This document shows, piece after piece, positions 51,301 through 61,100 of a stretch of 64,000 nucleotides of DNA. The DNA lies in contig JAWLHU010000021.1 of NCBI GenBank assembly GCA_041690255.1, positions 1-64,000 of the forward strand. Direction: 5' to 3'. Both the position numbers and the translations under genes were made by a program. This stretch comes from JAWLHU01 sp041690255. GTDB taxonomy: Bacteria; Bacillota; Sulfobacillia; Symbiobacteriales; Symbiobacteriaceae. Position 1 is the first letter of the stretch, and the number at the start of each line of letters is the position of its first letter. Below the pieces are notes generated by a model. It had not been told where the DNA came from. It made no database searches and saw only the letters and a list, made by a program, of their open reading frames with translations.

Positions 51301-54300
51301 GCGGAGGTTGTTGTGTAGAGGCTCTCCCCGCTCCGCCGGAACTGGACGTGGATGGTCTTGGGGCCCGATCCGGCGGGGAGCGTGTACTCGCTGGTGGAGC
51401 GGTACGGCTCCCAGCCGCTCCAGGAGGTGCCGTCGTCGGAGAAGCGCATCTGAATGGTGCCCGGCTGATCGGCGGCAACGGTGAGCGTCAGGGTGACGCC
51501 GGGGGTCCTGGTGAAGGGAGCACCGTCGTTCATGCTCACCGTACCGGTAGGCGGATTCAGCGGCGCCGGCGTCGGCAGGCTCACCCGTGTCGATGCCTCG
51601 GCGCTCTCGGGACCTGCCGGCTCCGCCTCCTCGTTGCCGGCTACGTCTGCGCCACGCAGGTTGAAGAGGTACTGGGTCTGCTGGGGGGCGGTGAACGGAA
51701 TGGGGGAGCTGTTGAAGGTGTCGCTATACTGGGTCCAGGTGGTCCCGTCGTCGGTGCTGTAGTAGAGTTTGACCGATCCGAGCCCGGTCCCGGTGCCGTC
51801 ATCGCCGGACCAGTAGATGTCGAAGCTCCTGGTGCGCTGCACCCCGGGTTGTGCGGTCACCGTGGCGACAGGCGGTGCCGTGTCCAGGACGATCTGGGCG
51901 GAGGCCATGTCCGAGAGATTCCCTGCCCGATCCCGCACCTGGACAGCGACCTCTCTCAACCCGTCGAGGTCAGGCAGGGTGTAGGCCCGCTCTGTCCCGA
52001 TGGGCTCCCAGTTGGTCCAACTCAGGCGATCATCGGAGAAGCGCATCTCCTGGACGCCGGCGGTCAGATCTTCCACGGCGAGCGTCAGGGTGACTGCCCG
52101 GCTGTTGGTCTGGGCGGCGCCATCTTCAATGCTGATGCTGACCGAGGGCTTGGCCGTATCCACCGTGGTCGTGGCCTGGATCGCCTCCGCACCGGAAGGC
52201 TCGGGGCTCTCGTTGCCGAGGGTGTCCTTCAGCCGCAGGTGGAAGGCGTAGGGGCCATCGGTCGTCGCGGTGAAGCCGATGGTTGCTGTGGTGTAGGGCC
52301 CACCGTAGAGAATCCAGTGCTCGCCGCCGTCCTGGCTGACATAGAGCCGGGCCGAGGCGACCCCGGCACCGCTGCCGTCGCTGCTGGACCAGGTGACCGG
52401 GACAGAGGTGCTGCCCTGGTAGGGGGCCACACTGAGGGCAGTCGGGATCGGTGGGGTCTGGTCGAGCAGGATCTCCGCGAAGTTGCCGGTGGAGAGATTA
52501 CCGCTGCGGTCCCGGAAGCGGACCCATACTTGCTTGATCCCATCGCCAGGAGGCAGGGTGTAGATGCGGCTCTCCGCGTACGGCTCCCAGCCAGTCCAGA
52601 GGATGCCGTCGTCGGAGAACTGCATCTCGGCGACGCCGGAGGTCCCATCGGTGGCGGTGAGGACGAGGGGAACCGTGCCGCTGTTTGTCTGGAGCAGGTC
52701 CCCATCGATCCGGATCGTCCCGGATGGGAGCCCCGTGTCGATCATGGCGGTCGTCTCCAGATCTGCTATACCTGTGGGGGCGGGTTCGGCGTTACCGGCG
52801 GCATCGATCCCTCGGAGGCTGAAGGCAAAGGGCCCGTCTGCCGGGGCCGTGAAGTCGATCGGGGAGGTGCTGAAGGTGGAGCCGTACCGCGCCCAGGTCG
52901 AGCCACCGTCAGCGCTGTAGTAGAGTTCCACGGTCAGCACACCCGAACCGGTGCCGTCGTCGGCAGTCCAGGCGACGGGGACTGTCCGGGTGGATTGGTA
53001 GGGGGCCAGAGCGGCTGCTTCGGCACTCGGTGCTGTCTGGTCCAGGTGGATTGTCGCGGTAGTGGGATCGGACTCGTTGCCGGCCCAGTCCCGGTACTGG
53101 GCGTAGACCGTCTTGGTCCCCTCGCCCGCGGAAAGGGTGAAGTTCCGGGAGGAGTTGTAGGGCTCCCAGGCCGTCCAGGTGGTGCCGTCGGTCGAGAGGC
53201 GCATCTCCTTCACCCCGGCGGTCGCGTCACTGGCCGAAAGGGTCAGGGTGGCGTCGGTGCTGCTGGTGGCCTCCGCCCCGTGGTTGATCTGAATGCTCCC
53301 CTCTGGCTTGGTGGCGTCCACGACCAGGCTGGCCTGAAGATCGCCGGGCCCGGCGGGTGCTGCGTGCGCATTGCCGGCCTGGTCCACCGCACGAAGAGCG
53401 AAGGCGTAGGTCCCATCAACCGGTACGGAGAAGATGATCGGTGAACTGGTCACGGTTTCGCCATACTGATCCCAGGTCGCCCCGCCGTTGGTGCTGAGAT
53501 AGAGCGTCACCGAGGCAACGCCGCTGCCAAGGCCATCGTCAGCCGTCCAGGTCAGGGGCAGAGAGAGGCTGTTCAAGTAGCTGCCGGGCACGGTGACCTG
53601 TGCCATGGGTTCGGTCGTGTCCAGCAGAATGGAGGCCGATGTGATCGCCGACAGGTTTCCGGCCGCATCGCGGAACTGGATCTGGATCTCCTTGGATCCG
53701 TCGCCGGTGGGCAGCGTCCAGGCCCACACTGTGGCATAGGGCTCCCACGTACCCCAGGGGTCGCCGGCCATGGCGAAGCGCATCTGCACCTGGCCGGAGG
53801 TGGCATCGGTCGCGGAGAGGGTCAGCGTGACTCCGGTCTCGTTGGTCTGGGCCGATCCGCCGTTGATCACAGCGCTGCCCGAGGGCGGGGTCGCGTCGAT
53901 CCTCATGAGGCTCTCCGCAGCATACGGCCCCATGACGCCATCGGCGTCCCATGTCCGGACGGTCCAGCGGTAAGCATCAGGCGCATCCCCCAGGACTGCC
54001 TCATCTACCGTGTAGGTCATCGAACCGGTCGATACCGTGCCGGTGTCGAGCACCATGTTGCCCGCTCCGTCCCGGATGATGATCTGGTAGGCCGTCTGGC
54101 TGTCGCCGTCTGGATCGTTGTGGGCCCAGGAGAGGGTCGGCTGCGTGGTGGTCACCCAGCTTCCGCCGGATGGGGCGAGCCCGACCGGCGCTCCTGGTGT
54201 CCGGTCGAGGGTGATCGCTCCCACCGCGGCGTACGGCGAGGCAGCGCCGGCAGAGTCCTGAGCGGCTGCCCGCAGGTAGTAGGTACCCGCCGGGAGCGCC

Positions 54301-57300
54301 ACCTCCCAGTCGACGGTGGAGGCCTCGCCGGTGTTGACCGTCGTGCCCGTGAGGCTCAGAGCTGACGGGCCCGAGTAGTCGCTGGTGGGGAAGAGCTCAA
54401 AGCGGACCGCACCGGTATCGGCGTCGGGGTCGCTGTAGGTGGCGGCAAAGCTGATCTGGTCGACCTGGAGGGTACCGGCACTGGGGCTGAGCCCGGTGGG
54501 CACCGCAGGCGCCCGGTTGACGGTTAGGGCACCGAGGGGAACGAAAGCCGACGACATGCCCCAGGTATCAGTCACCGTTGCCCGCAGGTAGTAGGTCCCC
54601 CGGGGGAGATCGACGGTCCATGTGGTCGTGGAGGGGGTGCCCCCTGCCACCTGAGCCCCGGTGAGCGAGGTCTTCAGATCGGTGTACCCGCTGTCGCCGT
54701 ACACCTCAAAGAGGGCGGCGTACTCAGCTCCGCCGTACGTGGCGCTGGTGACCGAGAGCGCAACGGTATCCGTGACGGTCTCACTGGCGGCGGGGCTGTT
54801 CCAGGCGGGGGCGGCCGGCGCGGAGCGCACGGTCACCCGGAAGCTGGTCGTCGCTGCGAGGGAGCTGTCGGCGGAGTCGGTCACCTGCACGGTGATCGTC
54901 GCCTCGCCGGCCAGGCCCGCAGCCGGGGTCAGGCTGATCGTCCGGTCGGCGCCCTCTCCCCCAAAGGTGATGCTCCCCGGCGGGAAGAGGAGCGGGTCAG
55001 AGGAGCTGGCCGACGGGATCAGGCCCGCCAGGTCCGAGTCGCTGTCGCTCAGCGCGAAGGGCAGGAGCAGCGGGCCGGCGTCCTGGTTCATGGTCGTATC
55101 GGCCAGGGGCGATATGGTCGACGGATCGTTGACCGGGGTGACGGCCAGGTCGAAGGCCGTCTGCCCCTGGGCGGTACCGTCACTCAGCACCACCTGGATG
55201 CTGGTCGTGCCGGACAGGTCGGGCGCGGGGGTGAGCCGCAACACGCCGGTGGTGGCTCCGGTAATGGTACAGGTGAGATTGACACCTGGCACCAGGGCGG
55301 GGTCGGCGGCGGTCGCGGTACAGGACATGGCTTCTACGGGTGAATCGATGTCCTGGAAGGAGAGCGTCACATCCAGCGGTTGGTCTTCAGCGGTCGTTTG
55401 ACTGGAGATAGTGCTCACCGTGGGCGCATCGTTGACCGGCGAGACGGGGACGGTCGCCACCGACGGGGCGGAGTTGATATGGGCCTCCGTGGGATCGACC
55501 ACCATGTACTGGAACGAAGCGTCGGAGTCCCGGTCGGGGGTGGGGGCGAAGCGCAGGTCGAGGTACCCATCGGTCAGTGACAGGATGGTCCCGGGTGTCC
55601 CCAGCGTAATGGGGGTGCCATCGGCCGCCAGAAGCTGACCGCCGGTTACGGAGAGAATGCGGATGGCCGTTGGCGTCTGGCCGTCCGGATCCGAGAGAGT
55701 GGGGACCATCAGGCGGATATTGGGGCCCTCGGGCATCGGCTGATCTTCCGGCACGCTGACCGGGCCGCCGCCAGGAGCGACCACCGTGGCATCGCCACCA
55801 GGGGAGGGCGGGTCTTCCACGTTGCTGACCGTGATCGGCACGGTCAACGAAGCGAAGATTGGCTCGCCCGCACCGCTCCAGCCCTGGTCCGAGACCCCTA
55901 CGACCAGGGAATCAGGCCCGTAGTAGTCATCGCCGCCCAGGTACGTCAGGGAGTCGAGCGCTGCCTGGAGGTCGGTCTGCGTGCCGGTCACGTCCAGTGA
56001 ACTGCCGGTGTAGTCGCCGGAGTTGAGGATCAGGCCATCGGTCGTCGAGAAGGCAAGGGTGCCGTGGCTGACCGAGACGTAGAGGGACATTGGCTGGTTA
56101 CCGGCATCCACATCCTGAAGGATGATGCCGCTGATCCATTGCTCAACCTCTTCCTGTACCACCGCACTCGCCGGCCCGGCGAGGACCGGCCCGTCGTTGA
56201 CAGCGGTGACCGTGACGATGGCGGACTGTGTGCTGGCGCTGTACGCCGCGGTCCCACCGGTGCTTTCAATGTTTGTCCTGTCGCCGGCGTTGAGGCCGTC
56301 GCTCTGGTCCCAGGCCCGGTAGGTGATCGTTGCATCGCCGGCAAAGTCCGGTGCGGGGACGAAGCGGAGGGAGTCTGTCGGGGCCAGCAGCAGCGCATTC
56401 GAAGAGGAGACCAGGGCGGCCGTCCATGTGGCGCCGCCGTTCGCCGAGTACTCCCAGTGGCCGTGGCTCTCGTCCAGATCGGTGACGGCCATGCCGACCG
56501 TGTCGCCCGGGTCGGCATCGGAGACCTGCCCGGTGAGCAGGGTTGAGACCGCTGCACCGGCCCCGGCGGGTTCATCCTCCATGATCGAGGGCAGCGCCGG
56601 TTGGTTGCTCGGGGCGGTTAGAACCGGTGCGTAGTTGACCGGTACGCTGAGGAGGAAGGTCGTCTGGGCGGTCGCTCCCTCGTTGTCGGTGACCGTCATG
56701 GTTATGTAGGCCTCGCCGCTCTGGCCGGCCGCAGGTGTCACGCTCGCGGTCCGATTGGACCCGGAGCCGCCGAAGGTGATACTCTCATGCGGAACCAGGC
56801 CGGGGTTGGAGGAGCTTCCGACCAGGGTCAGGAGATCTGCCGACTGTTCAGCATCGCCGATCGTAAAAGGGATGGGGCCCAGAACCGTGTCGTGCGGGGT
56901 CTCCTGGTCGGGCACGGCACTGATTACAGGCGCCGTGTTCGTGTCCACGAGGACCGTGGTCTCTGCGAACAACTGCAATGACGGGTCGCCCGGCATGCCA
57001 CCGTACTCCACCACGTAACCTTCAATGCTGGTATTATCGTAGGCGTAGTCGTTCCAGTACCCATTTTCCCAGAAATGGCCATAGTGCTCGCCAAAGGTAT
57101 CGGCATCATTTGGCTCGCCGACGTCCCAGTGGATATACATGCCGTTGACACTCGTGCCGGTGGAGCCGAGCTGTTGCTGCGAGAACTGAGTGCCGGCTTC
57201 CGGACCGGTCACCCAGCGCCATACGCCCTCTACGGCATCATCGCTGGCGCCCATCCAGCCCTGGCCCTGCAGCTTGCTGGAGACAAAGTCGTTCTCGGCC

Positions 57301-57890
57301 TGGGAGGTGACCGTCACCAGGTAACCCTGGAGACCATAGACGCCGGAGGGGGAGTTGGGCTGGCCATAGTTGACTATGTCCTCAGCTAGCCCCTCTGCAC
57401 TATACCAGTCGATCCATGGCGAGTAGACGAACTCGTAGAAGTGTCCGGTCGCGGGGCTGTATAAGGCGTTGCCGATGGCAAAGGTGACCGTACGCGGGGA
57501 ACTGTCACCCGAAGTGGTTCGGAAGGTCACCGAACGGAGGGCGGCTTGGTAGTCGGACGCAGTGGCGGTACCCGAGAGTGTCAGCACACCGGTGTAGGAG
57601 TCCCACCAAGCACTGATGCCCGATTGAGGGGCCATGCTGAGTTGGTCCCCGAAACGAAGGTTGGTCGTGATCGTCACGCTCGCCATGTCGATCTCCGGCC
57701 CGGACAACGTGATACCCGGGTCTACAGCCACAGCGGCTTCGCCGATGCTGTAGGTGGGGGTCACGCCGGAGCCGGTGAGGACCGGGGCGACTCCAGCTTG
57801 AGCCCGAGGTGCCTGAAGGTGGAGCATCCCGACCACGAGTGCCAGAATAACTCCCATATGCATCCAGATCGCATACCTTCCACGCCGCAT
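48315..57890 (-). CDS. Giant S-layer-anchored lectin/Ig-repeat surface protein
   Basis: The 3191-residue product starts with a signal peptide (cleavage near APRAQA). A C-type lectin-like domain is at about 150-307 (GYLVTVTSQAENDFV, GWMGASDD, WRWVTGPE, GEPND). Cadherin/Ig-like repeats occupy about 320-1330. Five copies of a roughly 190-residue module at about 1330-2300 are marked by WEPY and TWTADDGxGSGV. Further Ig-like domains, carboxypeptidase-regulatory-like repeats (about 2480-2545), an invasin-like Big_1 domain (about 2560-2660) and three SLH domains (about 2985-3170; GYPDGTFRPDQPITRAE) follow. SLH domains bind pyruvylated wall polymers. ATG 57890 follows AAGGGGGAG. It is probably an adhesin or stalk. 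A TcA-like gene lies upstream on the same strand. Confidence 0.9.
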   Translation of the reverse strand: MRRGRYAIWMHMGVILALVVGMLHLQAPRAQAGVAPVLTGSGVTPTYSIGEAAVAVDPGITLSGPEIDMASVTITTNLRFGDQLSMAPQSGISAWWDSYTGVLTLSGTATASDYQAALRSVTFRTTSGDSSPRTVTFAIGNALYSPATGHFYEFVYSPWIDWYSAEGLAEDIVNYGQPNSPSGVYGLQGYLVTVTSQAENDFVSSKLQGQGWMGASDDAVEGVWRWVTGPEAGTQFSQQQLGSTGTSVNGMYIHWDVGEPNDADTFGEHYGHFWENGYWNDYAYDNTSIEGYVVEYGGMPGDPSLQLFAETTVLVDTNTAPVISAVPDQETPHDTVLGPIPFTIGDAEQSADLLTLVGSSSNPGLVPHESITFGGSGSNRTASVTPAAGQSGEAYITMTVTDNEGATAQTTFLLSVPVNYAPVLTAPSNQPALPSIMEDEPAGAGAAVSTLLTGQVSDADPGDTVGMAVTDLDESHGHWEYSANGGATWTAALVSSSNALLLAPTDSLRFVPAPDFAGDATITYRAWDQSDGLNAGDRTNIESTGGTAAYSASTQSAIVTVTAVNDGPVLAGPASAVVQEEVEQWISGIILQDVDAGNQPMSLYVSVSHGTLAFSTTDGLILNSGDYTGSSLDVTGTQTDLQAALDSLTYLGGDDYYGPDSLVVGVSDQGWSGAGEPIFASLTVPITVSNVEDPPSPGGDATVVAPGGGPVSVPEDQPMPEGPNIRLMVPTLSDPDGQTPTAIRILSVTGGQLLAADGTPITLGTPGTILSLTDGYLDLRFAPTPDRDSDASFQYMVVDPTEAHINSAPSVATVPVSPVNDAPTVSTISSQTTAEDQPLDVTLSFQDIDSPVEAMSCTATAADPALVPGVNLTCTITGATTGVLRLTPAPDLSGTTSIQVVLSDGTAQGQTAFDLAVTPVNDPSTISPLADTTMNQDAGPLLLPFALSDSDSDLAGLIPSASSSDPLLFPPGSITFGGEGADRTISLTPAAGLAGEATITVQVTDSADSSLAATTSFRVTVRSAPAAPAWNSPAASETVTDTVALSVTSATYGGAEYAALFEVYGDSGYTDLKTSLTGAQVAGGTPSTTTWTVDLPRGTYYLRATVTDTWGMSSAFVPLGALTVNRAPAVPTGLSPSAGTLQVDQISFAATYSDPDADTGAVRFELFPTSDYSGPSALSLTGTTVNTGEASTVDWEVALPAGTYYLRAAAQDSAGAASPYAAVGAITLDRTPGAPVGLAPSGGSWVTTTQPTLSWAHNDPDGDSQTAYQIIIRDGAGNMVLDTGTVSTGSMTYTVDEAVLGDAPDAYRWTVRTWDADGVMGPYAAESLMRIDATPPSGSAVINGGSAQTNETGVTLTLSATDATSGQVQMRFAMAGDPWGTWEPYATVWAWTLPTGDGSKEIQIQFRDAAGNLSAITSASILLDTTEPMAQVTVPGSYLNSLSLPLTWTADDGLGSGVASVTLYLSTNGGATWDQYGETVTSSPIIFSVPVDGTYAFALRAVDQAGNAHAAPAGPGDLQASLVVDATKPEGSIQINHGAEATSSTDATLTLSASDATAGVKEMRLSTDGTTWTAWEPYNSSRNFTLSAGEGTKTVYAQYRDWAGNESDPTTATIHLDQTAPSAEAAALAPYQSTRTVPVAWTADDGTGSGVLTVELYYSADGGSTWARYGSTFSTSPIDFTAPADGPFAFSLRGIDAAGNAEPAPTGIADLETTAMIDTGLPSGTIRIDGDLLQTNSGTVPLVLTATDGTSGVAEMQFSDDGILWTGWEPYAESRIYTLPPGDGIKQVWVRFRDRSGNLSTGNFAEILLDQTPPIPTALSVAPYQGSTSVPVTWSSSDGSGAGVASARLYVSQDGGEHWILYGGPYTTATIGFTATTDGPYAFHLRLKDTLGNESPEPSGAEAIQATTTVDTAKPSVSISIEDGAAQTNSRAVTLTLAVEDLTAGVQEMRFSDDRLSWTNWEPIGTERAYTLPDLDGLREVAVQVRDRAGNLSDMASAQIVLDTAPPVATVTAQPGVQRTRSFDIYWSGDDGTGTGLGSVKLYYSTDDGTTWTQYSDTFNSSPIPFTAPQQTQYLFNLRGADVAGNEEAEPAGPESAEASTRVSLPTPAPLNPPTGTVSMNDGAPFTRTPGVTLTLTVAADQPGTIQMRFSDDGTSWSGWEPYRSTSEYTLPAGSGPKTIHVQFRRSGESLYTTTSASILLDGIPPSAAVQSPGEYLSAQQVTLAWSGNDGGGSGIESVTLYVSTDHGQTWRPTGSAYTTSPIRFTAAGDGTYLFSLQATDRAGNAEPAPAGPAAAEATVTVDQTPPEVTVDQPEIGEDEVIALTGTAEPGVTLEIAVDEEKAGQIAGDSTWAYRLPELTDGMHRITVTATDHAGNVTSLSLQVMVGNGDPIVVITWPTAEAELHKLPVVRGTATTGATVTVTAGGHEVAAITVGENGTWQADLAGLDGTLPPGEVTVAATAVDQQGKAGTDSVSFVYSPGGTISGLVLDQTGYPVAGAELLLADSIGELVDRATSDQSGAFAFAPVPFGEYTLSTPTAESRQVTVSGEEGSQATLVVAGSTHLSLSAEPSSIPGDGTATTTIRLSLIGPNGQPRSGVRIAVSTTGGQLSASEAVTGPDGQAVVLLTAPRVDGITPERLLVQARAEAGSGDPIEQSIAIDIVPATISGVLLDQGRPVVGAVVEVAEDFDADGRNDFTARTLSGSDGSYRIGVPRGHWVYHIVITATTQVQGETVTMRVEQEGRVGEIASVGEVFPATRTVGGQVLVAGPGHAQPATVDQVFGQGATIQAHLETAGGLTVDHPVQVRQDGTYQTRDLPPGEYRIIFRVASPDGQELAGATAIVAVDQEGVLEMDAPLIDPFGVVTSASTGEPLSGVGLHLFWADTPLNREQGREPDTEVILPRLPGFAPNDNANPQATDASGAYAWMVFPDADYYIVAEVDGYKRYDSRQEGRDVAAAPGEDSYISDGIVHVGATIVRFDIALQPLHERHDGFVTGYPDGTFRPDQPITRAEVAAVVARLFEFAEDPSTTVGFGDLSDEHWARAYIAALSQRGIMVGFNDGNFHPDQPVTRAELAAVVARLQGLDPQMGDAFADTRGHWAQGVVEAARQAGAVTGFTDGLYHPEEPATRAQFVAMVARMLGRGPLTGLPTPTWPDVSADHWAFGYVEEASADHLFDPLPEGAGEQWAGVPEE
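51000..53910 (-). repeat. Five tandem coding modules in the giant surface gene
   Basis: About 570 bp per unit, each encoding a WEPY-containing Ig-like domain followed by a GSGVxSVxLYxSxDGG domain. Copies are diverged but in register. They have the same role as repeat stalks in other surface adhesins. Confidence 0.75.
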
Positions 57891-57981
57891 GTGTTACTCC
57901 CCCTTGTAATTTGACGAAAATGTTGTGATTAGGGAAGCATTCCCGCTCATCGGTACTAATCTAGCCGGGCCTGGATCAAAT

Positions 57982-57999
57982 GTATATCCATCAATATAC
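57982..57999. promoter_or_regulatory. Inverted repeat GTATAT-N6-ATATAC
   Basis: A perfect 6+6 inverted repeat lies 92 nt upstream of the giant gene, in an AT-rich patch of the otherwise GC-rich intergenic region. It could be an operator or include the -10 region of that gene. Confidence 0.35.
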
Positions 58000-58086
58000 C
58001 TGGATTTCGGCGCGACCAAGGGCCCAGGCCGATGACTCGAACGTACGGAAGGGTCCGGCTGCCGGAAGCGTTGAGACGCCATAGCA

Positions 58087-58121
58087 GGAGGCCCCCACCG
58101 AGCGACTCGGTGAGGGCCTCC
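58087..58121 (-). terminator. Terminator-like hairpin after the TcA-like gene
   Basis: GGAGGCCCTCACCGAG pairs with CTCGGTGGGGGCCTCC (minus-strand reading) with one mismatch and a 3-nt loop, 20 nt beyond the stop codon at 58141. There is no T-tract, so some transcription could continue into the giant gene. Confidence 0.65.
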
Positions 58122-58140
58122 ATGTATGGGTGCCTTGGTC

Positions 58141-61100
58141 TCAGTCCAGCTTGTAGTGAAGCACCAGGAGCACGTCCTCCACTTCTTCAGGCTCGGTCGC
58201 CAGCGCTGTGTAGTCCGGCGAGGTGCTCTGCTTCAGCTTAAGGCTCATCGCTGCGGCGATATCCATCTCCTCCAGGTTGAGCCCGGCATCGGCCACGTTG
58301 ATCGTCGCGACGTTCACATCCCCATAGCTGCTGTTCTGCGGCATGGTGATCGGGGATGAGGTGACCGTGTCGCCGTCCTGGTTCACATAGGAGAGGATCA
58401 TCTCATAGCTGGTCGATTGTGAGGACCGGGCGAAGGCCTCCACCTTCATAACCACCACCTCCCGGTCCCGCACGAAGAAGGGGAATCGCTCCTGCCCCAG
58501 GGTGAAGTTCAGGACCTGCTCCCCCCCGGCGGTATCGGGGTGTAGGAACCGGTACCACTCGGTCGGGAAGTCGTGCCGCATGCTGATCAGTTGCATGAGC
58601 GGCTGATCGGAGAGGTCGGCCGCATTCTGGAGGTACTCCTTGAGATGGGCCGTTGCGCTCTCCTTGAAGAGACCACCGCTCTCCCGCGCCGTATAACTCA
58701 TCTGCAGGATCACATCGGAGATGGTCGCGTAGTCGAACTGGCGCAGATCCTGATCGGTCGAGAGCTCGATCTGCCATGTGCTGATCGCACCGGCCCGCTC
58801 GAAGGGCAGGTAACGAGCGTCGCGGAAGTCCAGCTCGAACATGCCGGCATCGTTCTGCGCCGTGCTGGTGGCGATCGCCTTCACCGGCACGTGGACGGTG
58901 CGGAAGCGATCATCGTCCAGCAGGAGCCCCTCGTCGTGCTCGTGCTCGTAGTTGCCCTCGCTGTTCAGGGTGGTCTTGATCCGGACCGAGTTCTGCAGCA
59001 GCCGCAAGGTGCAGCTAATGGAGGTGTGCGGCCCGGCTATACAAGGAATGGAGAGGCGCACTGACTTGATCCGCCGGAAGTAGTGGCCCTGGTAGTCCAG
59101 GTCGAAGAGCTCCTCCGGCACAGAGACGGTGCAGGTGCCGGTCTCGCGCAGCTCGATCAGGGCCAGCGGATTGAGCCGGGCCAGGGAGATCGATTTGGTA
59201 AGCTCCAGCTCCCGGCGGTTCTCCTCCAGGTAGGCCTTCTCCAGTTGCCGCAGGGCCAGTTGCAGCTTCTCACCGGCCACCAGCCCCTGCTGGGAGTTCT
59301 CCCAGTAGCCGTACTGAATGAAGTTGGCCAGCTCGGTGCCCATCTCAAACTTGTAGGCCTGCTCCGCTTTCTTCGCCATCTCGAAGGCCAGGTTGTAGCT
59401 CTGCTTGTAGACGGCGAAGAGTTGCTCCTTCATCCACTGGTAGAGCTCCTGGTTGGTGAATTTGTCCTTCAGGAAGAGCTCCACTGCCTGGGCGTTGGCG
59501 ATCTGCTGCTTGTGGTTCTCCAGCTCCTTCTCGGCCACCTGAATGCGGATGTCGGCCGCGGTCACCTGCTTGTCCAGCTGGATGATCTCCTTCGCCGCCA
59601 GGTTTGCCTGAAGCGTCCACTCCTGCTCACGCCGGATGTAGGAGGCCATCTTGGCGGCTTGGGCGGCTGCCATGGAGAGGATCTGGCCGGTGATGTTGAA
59701 GACCTTCGCCCCGGATGCCGCAGCCGTGCTCAGTTGGCGCCCGCCGAACCCGGTGGCGGCGCCCACGCCCAGCGGAGCCCCCTCTGCGCTGAACTGCGGG
59801 ATCAGCGCCAGCACGCCGGCGGTGATGTCGGCCGCTGCGCCGATGCCCATACTGACCGCAGCCAGGTCGTTGAGGAGGATCTCACTCGCCTCGCGCGGGA
59901 TCAGCTTCACACCGCTCTCAGCGCTGTCGGCCAGCGAGTCGTTCACATCGGTCTCGATCGTCGGGATCGCCCGGTCGGCGGGCAGTTGGCTGTCGGCCGT
60001 GAGGCTGGCGCCAATGGTGGCTGCCGAGGGGACCGAGAGGTCGTTACCCAGCAGGTCCAGGTAGTGCTGCAGCCGGAAGAGGGCGCTTTCCCGGCTCTTC
60101 TCCAGGCTCTCCTTGTGGGCCCTCGCCTCCAGCACCTGCCGCTCCCGGATCCCGGTCATCAGCTCCAGCATCTGGACCTCGTGGGAAGACCGGAGGCGGG
60201 CCAGCTCTTCGGCATCCCGCTTCTCCAGGACAGCCAGCAGGGCCGAACCCAGGGCCTTGACGTCCGTGCAGAACGCATTCGCCTTCTCTATGAGGGCGGG
60301 GAAGCGGTAGATCGGCGGCGGGCTGCTCAGGTCGGCGAGGATGCTGCCCAGGCTCAGCCCCTTGGAGGCCGCCTGGATCAGGGCAGCCGGATCGATCGGG
60401 GGTGCGAAGAGCGCCAGGCTGCGCACGACGCCGTCGATGTTCTGGCAGTGGCGGATCTTGTAGAGCCGGTCGGCCACCGTGTCCCAGTAATCCAGCAGGC
60501 TCTCGTTGGAGGGGATGCAGAAGTAGAGGGCGGGCCCTACCCCCAGCAGGCTTGTCCCGGCGGCGGAGTCGCTGACACTGGTCGCGCTGCTGTACGGGAA
60601 GATGTTCTCCAGTTCGATCAGGGCATTGGAGAAGTCGTCCCACTTCGCCTTCAGGCTCTCGTAGGACTCCGCCTGGATCTCGCCCCGCTTGGGCACGGAT
60701 TCCGGGCGCGGCCCGAGAATGTGGTTGGCGAGAATGTAGAGCTGGATCGCCTCGTAGACGCTCTCCCGCGTATCCTGCCGGAAGAGCGAGTCGCCCCAGG
60801 CGATCAGGTTCGCCACATACTTCATGACCACGTGCTTCATGTAGGCCAACGGCCGGTTCGATGCGATCAGGTGCGGGTCGAATGGGTTGTCCCGCCACTC
60901 GGCGATGATGACATTCTCGGACGTGGGGTCGCCGTTTGGTGTGAGGCTGCGGAACCAATCCTCCAGGCTCTCCACCGGCGTGGTCTTGAAGGGCAGGACC
61001 TTCCAGTAGCGTGCCGTCTCGGCCCCGGCGACGGGCAGCTCATCGGTGGTGGGATCGAAGATGTAGTGGAACCACTTCATGGCCTCGGCGTACTTTCCGT

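Noticed and set aside
50202..53444. 1080-codon plus-strand frame
   Set aside because: Antisense to the Ig-like repeats of the giant surface protein. Its length reflects GC-rich third positions and repetition.
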